Assembly: GCA_036752825.1 (NCBI GenBank)
Contig: DAIORV010000054.1
Span: 1-14,471 of the forward strand
Origin: UBA5177 sp002413265
GTDB taxonomy: Bacteria > Chloroflexota > UBA5177
Direction of reading: 5' to 3'
Length of the DNA: 14,471 nt
Below are positions 12,000 through 14,471 of this stretch, one piece after another. The position numbers and the translations under genes were made by a program. Positions within the stretch are counted from its first letter, which is position 1, and every line of letters begins with the position of its first letter. A model generated the notes under the pieces. It had not been told where the DNA came from and made no database searches. It worked only from the letters and a program-made list of their open reading frames with translations.

Positions 12000-14471
12000 T
12001 CAGTCGCTCCCCGCCGTTACCTCGTCCAGAGCGTAGTCGACGGCCTGGTCCAGCGTCATCGCCTTACCTTCGCCCACCGCGGCGTCGAATGCCTCCTTCC
12101 CCATCTGTTCGCGCACATCCGCCAGTGCGTGGTTGTATCTTTCTCGGTCTGCAGGCGGTATCTCGGCGCCCATGCCGGCGCGAAGCGCTTGGGCAGCTCC
12201 GTGCAGGCGCGCCGCTGGCCCCGCGAGCTCCCGGAGGGCGGCGAAGAGGACCATGCGCTCCAGACACTGCGCCATCAAGGGCCGCGCGTTCAGATTTCGC
12301 AGCGCGCTGAGACTTGTCTTGTACAGAGTCACAGCTCGCTCGAGGTTGTGCTGCTCGCGTGCCACGTCGGCGAGCACGAGACGGGCGTCGCATGTGAAGC
12401 GGCAATCACCGAAGCCAGTGAGGACCTCGAGACTCTGGGAGGCAAGCTCCTCAGCGCGACCAAGATCGCCCATTCGCAGAGCCGCCTCTCCCTGGTAAAG
12501 ACGCACGTGGGCGACGGCGATGCTACTCCCGTGACTCTGAAATATCGGAAGACTCTCCTCGAGAAGGTCCAGTCCATCCTCGAACTCGCCCATGTCTACG
12601 GCCGTCTCCCCGGAGCGGAGCAGGATGTCGGCAACACCAATCGGATCACCCAGCCGGCGATAGAGCGCGCGTGCTTCCTCGTAAAAGGGTGCTGAGCACT
12701 CGGGCCTTCCCCGTTCTGATTGAAGACTGCCCAGTCTGGCCAGGATCTCGGCGATCCTCCGGCTGTGGCCGAGCTCTCGCGCCACGCTCAGCGCCTCGCC
12801 ATAGATGGCCGTTGCCCGCTCAAAGTCACCCTGGAAGCGCGGCGGCAAAGCAAGACCCATCAGGACCGCGCAGATGCCGCTTTGGTCGCCCATACGCTGG
12901 AAGAGCGTGAGGCTCTCGGCCAGCAGCTCTTGCCCCCGCCGGAAGTCTGCGGTCGCGCTATAGTCCGTGCCCAGCTGCCACAGCATGACGGCCGCCGTCG
13001 CGTCGTCCCCGGCCCGCTGCGCCAGTTCCAGGGCCTCGCGGAGAGTGGAGAGCGAGCGTTCGTTGTGACCGCAGAGTAGGGCGAACACGCTGGCGCCGGC
13101 ACAGAGAGCGCGGGCTCGCACTGTGTCCGGGATGTCGATCGATTCAGCGCTTTCCAGGAATGTGTTCAGCCAGGTTTGCGCCTCCTCAAGATGGCCGCGC
13201 GCCGTCCAGAAAGGCCCGAGTGCTGCTACCAGGCGCAATCCCAGCTCGACGTCGCCGGCACGCTTCGCGAAGCGAAGCGCCGCTCTGAAGTTCTGGTGCT
13301 CGGTTTCAAGCCTATTCAGCCACGCTTCTTGTGCCGGCCCGTTAAGCTCCCGCTCTGCGTGCTCGGCCAGGGATAGGTAGTACCTGGCATGTTCGCGATG
13401 AGCGGCCTCCGCGTCCGAGCCGACCAGGAGCTGCGCGAGAGCAAACTCCCGGACCGTCTCCAGCATGCCGAAGCGGGGCCCCACTTCGTCATCCCCTTCA
13501 CCCAGGGCGCTGAGCAGGCTCTTGTCCACCAACGATGCGAGTCCGGCGAGAGTAGTGATCTCGAGCCGTCCCACTCTCTCGCACACCGCGTCAGCCGCTT
13601 CGACGGTACAGCCGCCCGCGAACACGGCCAGTCGGCGGAAGAGCGTCTGCTCGGCCGGAGTGAGGAGGTTGTAGCTCCAGGCAATAGTGTTATACATGGT
13701 TTGCTGCCTGTCTGGAAGATCGCGTGGGCCCCCGGTCAACAGCGGCAGGCGACGTTCCAGGCGGGCGAGGAGCGCCTCGGGCGGCAGAATCTTTACTTGC
13801 GCCGCCGCAAGCTCGATGGCAAGCGGGAGGCCGTCCAGGGCGCGGCAGATCTCGGCGATCGCCGAAAGGCTGTCCTGCGTGCCCTGGAAGTCCAGCTTGA
13901 CGGCACGCGCGCGTTCCAGGAAGAGCGCGACTGCCGGGAAGCGGAGGGCCTCACCGGGGGGAGGCGTGGAGGGCGGTACCGCCAGCGGACGCACCTCCAT
14001 CTCCCACTCCGCTTGCAGATGGAGTGGGGACCGGCTGGTTACGATGACCGTCAAGCGGGTGCAGAGAGCGACCAGCTGGGAGACTAGTGCCGCGGCGTCA
14101 AGTAGATGCTCGAAGTTATCCAGTACCAGGACGCGTTCATCGTTGATCAGATGAGCGACGAGCTGATCCTCCAGCGGTGGGCCCCGCCGCGGACGGAGGC
14201 GCAGCGCGGTTGCCACGGTGACGGGCACCAGCGACGGATCTCGAATTGGTGCCAGGGAGACGAATGCGGCGCCCCCCGCAAGCTCCCCTTCCGGCCGGCG
14301 TGCCAGCCGCAGCGCCAGCCGGGTTTTCCCTACCCCACCGGAACCGGTCAGCGTGAGCAGACGGACCCCGCCGTGGAGCAGCTGCAGAGCGCGGGCCTCG
14401 TCATGCTCCCGCCCGACCAGCGAGGTTGTCTCTGCGGGCAGCATGTGGCGAACAGGATGGGCAGCCGGGCC
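12000..14471 (-). CDS. NB-ARC/TPR transcriptional regulator (5' end outside window)
   Basis: At least 823 residues, open through the window edge: nine codons precede the ATG at 14444 and read H-P-V-R-H before M-L-P-A-E-T-T-S-L-V-G-R-E. In related proteins this linker follows an N-terminal SARP/BTAD, LuxR or adenylate-cyclase domain, so ATG 14444 is probably internal. Numbered from that Met, Walker A is G34-S-G-G-V-G-K40-T, Walker B is R-V-L-V-L-D109-N-F-E-H-L, and sensor-like V-I-V-T-S-R-S-P-L and G-L-P-L-A-I-E-L-A-A follow. From about residue 340 to the end are TPR repeats, closing with L-D-Q-A-V-D-Y-A-L. Such STAND ATPases act as signal-integrating transcription regulators; ligand and targets are unknown. 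The C-terminus resembles that of the partial gene at 3-731, so the window is flanked by two members of the family in opposite orientation. Confidence 0.88.
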   Translation of the reverse strand, partial: GPAAHPVRHMLPAETTSLVGREHDEARALQLLHGGVRLLTLTGSGGVGKTRLALRLARRPEGELAGGAAFVSLAPIRDPSLVPVTVATALRLRPRRGPPLEDQLVAHLINDERVLVLDNFEHLLDAAALVSQLVALCTRLTVIVTSRSPLHLQAEWEMEVRPLAVPPSTPPPGEALRFPAVALFLERARAVKLDFQGTQDSLSAIAEICRALDGLPLAIELAAAQVKILPPEALLARLERRLPLLTGGPRDLPDRQQTMYNTIAWSYNLLTPAEQTLFRRLAVFAGGCTVEAADAVCERVGRLEITTLAGLASLVDKSLLSALGEGDDEVGPRFGMLETVREFALAQLLVGSDAEAAHREHARYYLSLAEHAERELNGPAQEAWLNRLETEHQNFRAALRFAKRAGDVELGLRLVAALGPFWTARGHLEEAQTWLNTFLESAESIDIPDTVRARALCAGASVFALLCGHNERSLSTLREALELAQRAGDDATAAVMLWQLGTDYSATADFRRGQELLAESLTLFQRMGDQSGICAVLMGLALPPRFQGDFERATAIYGEALSVARELGHSRRIAEILARLGSLQSERGRPECSAPFYEEARALYRRLGDPIGVADILLRSGETAVDMGEFEDGLDLLEESLPIFQSHGSSIAVAHVRLYQGEAALRMGDLGRAEELASQSLEVLTGFGDCRFTCDARLVLADVAREQHNLERAVTLYKTSLSALRNLNARPLMAQCLERMVLFAALRELAGPAARLHGAAQALRAGMGAEIPPADRERYNHALADVREQMGKEAFDAAVGEGKAMTLDQAVDYALDEVTAGSD

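Noticed and set aside
1..14471. Insertion sequences, CRISPR arrays, tRNA or rRNA genes
   Set aside because: No transposase motifs, no regularly spaced repeats and no tRNA-like cloverleaf or rRNA signature were seen on reading; a covariance-model scan was not possible.

Overview
The window looks like chromosomal DNA of a high-GC soil bacterium, most likely Actinomycetota (Thermoleophilia-like) or Chloroflexota. The reasons are large NB-ARC/TPR regulators, frequent GTG and TTG starts, a probable leaderless regulator mRNA, and many small single-domain enzymes with their own regulators. This placement is inference; there is no rRNA or marker gene. TGA, TAA and TAG all act as ordinary stops here.

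Layout. Positions 3-731 (+) are the 3' end of a TPR-rich regulator. On the minus strand, a small class I methyltransferase (2184-2786) lies upstream of a GH5-like glycoside hydrolase (825-2045). A membrane-anchored four-cysteine orphan (2978-3586, +) diverges from the methyltransferase. A likely operon follows: a dienelactone-hydrolase-family protein (3774-4349) and an AlkZ/YcaQ-type DNA glycosylase homologue (4381-5526). On the minus strand come a DUF1801 protein (6106-6501) and a VOC/glyoxalase-fold protein (5581-6018). Positions 6616-7002 hold a broken FtsH C-terminus.

An alpha/beta hydrolase (7032-7799, -) and a TetR regulator (7863-8453, +) diverge around a perfect inverted repeat. A second methyltransferase (8493-9242, -) has two adjacent in-frame UGA codons. 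Positions 9243-9741 hold no recognisable gene. A 14-TM DHA2 drug exporter (9742-11241, -) and a MarR regulator (11424-11933, +) diverge around overlapping promoters and palindromes. The window ends inside a second NB-ARC/TPR regulator (12000-14471, -).

The strongest novelty candidate is the second methyltransferase. Its frame is intact on both sides of UGA-UGA (codons 102-103 of 250) and encodes a family-typical fold throughout. A perfect 8-bp hairpin with a G-starting loop lies 18-21 nt downstream, the geometry of a bacterial SECIS element. It may be a selenoprotein methyltransferase; the alternative is a recent pseudogene. The two regulator/effector pairs (TetR-hydrolase, MarR-exporter) look like conventional ligand-responsive detoxification switches. 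The AlkZ-like glycosylase carries the catalytic QxQ motif at residues 37 and 39.
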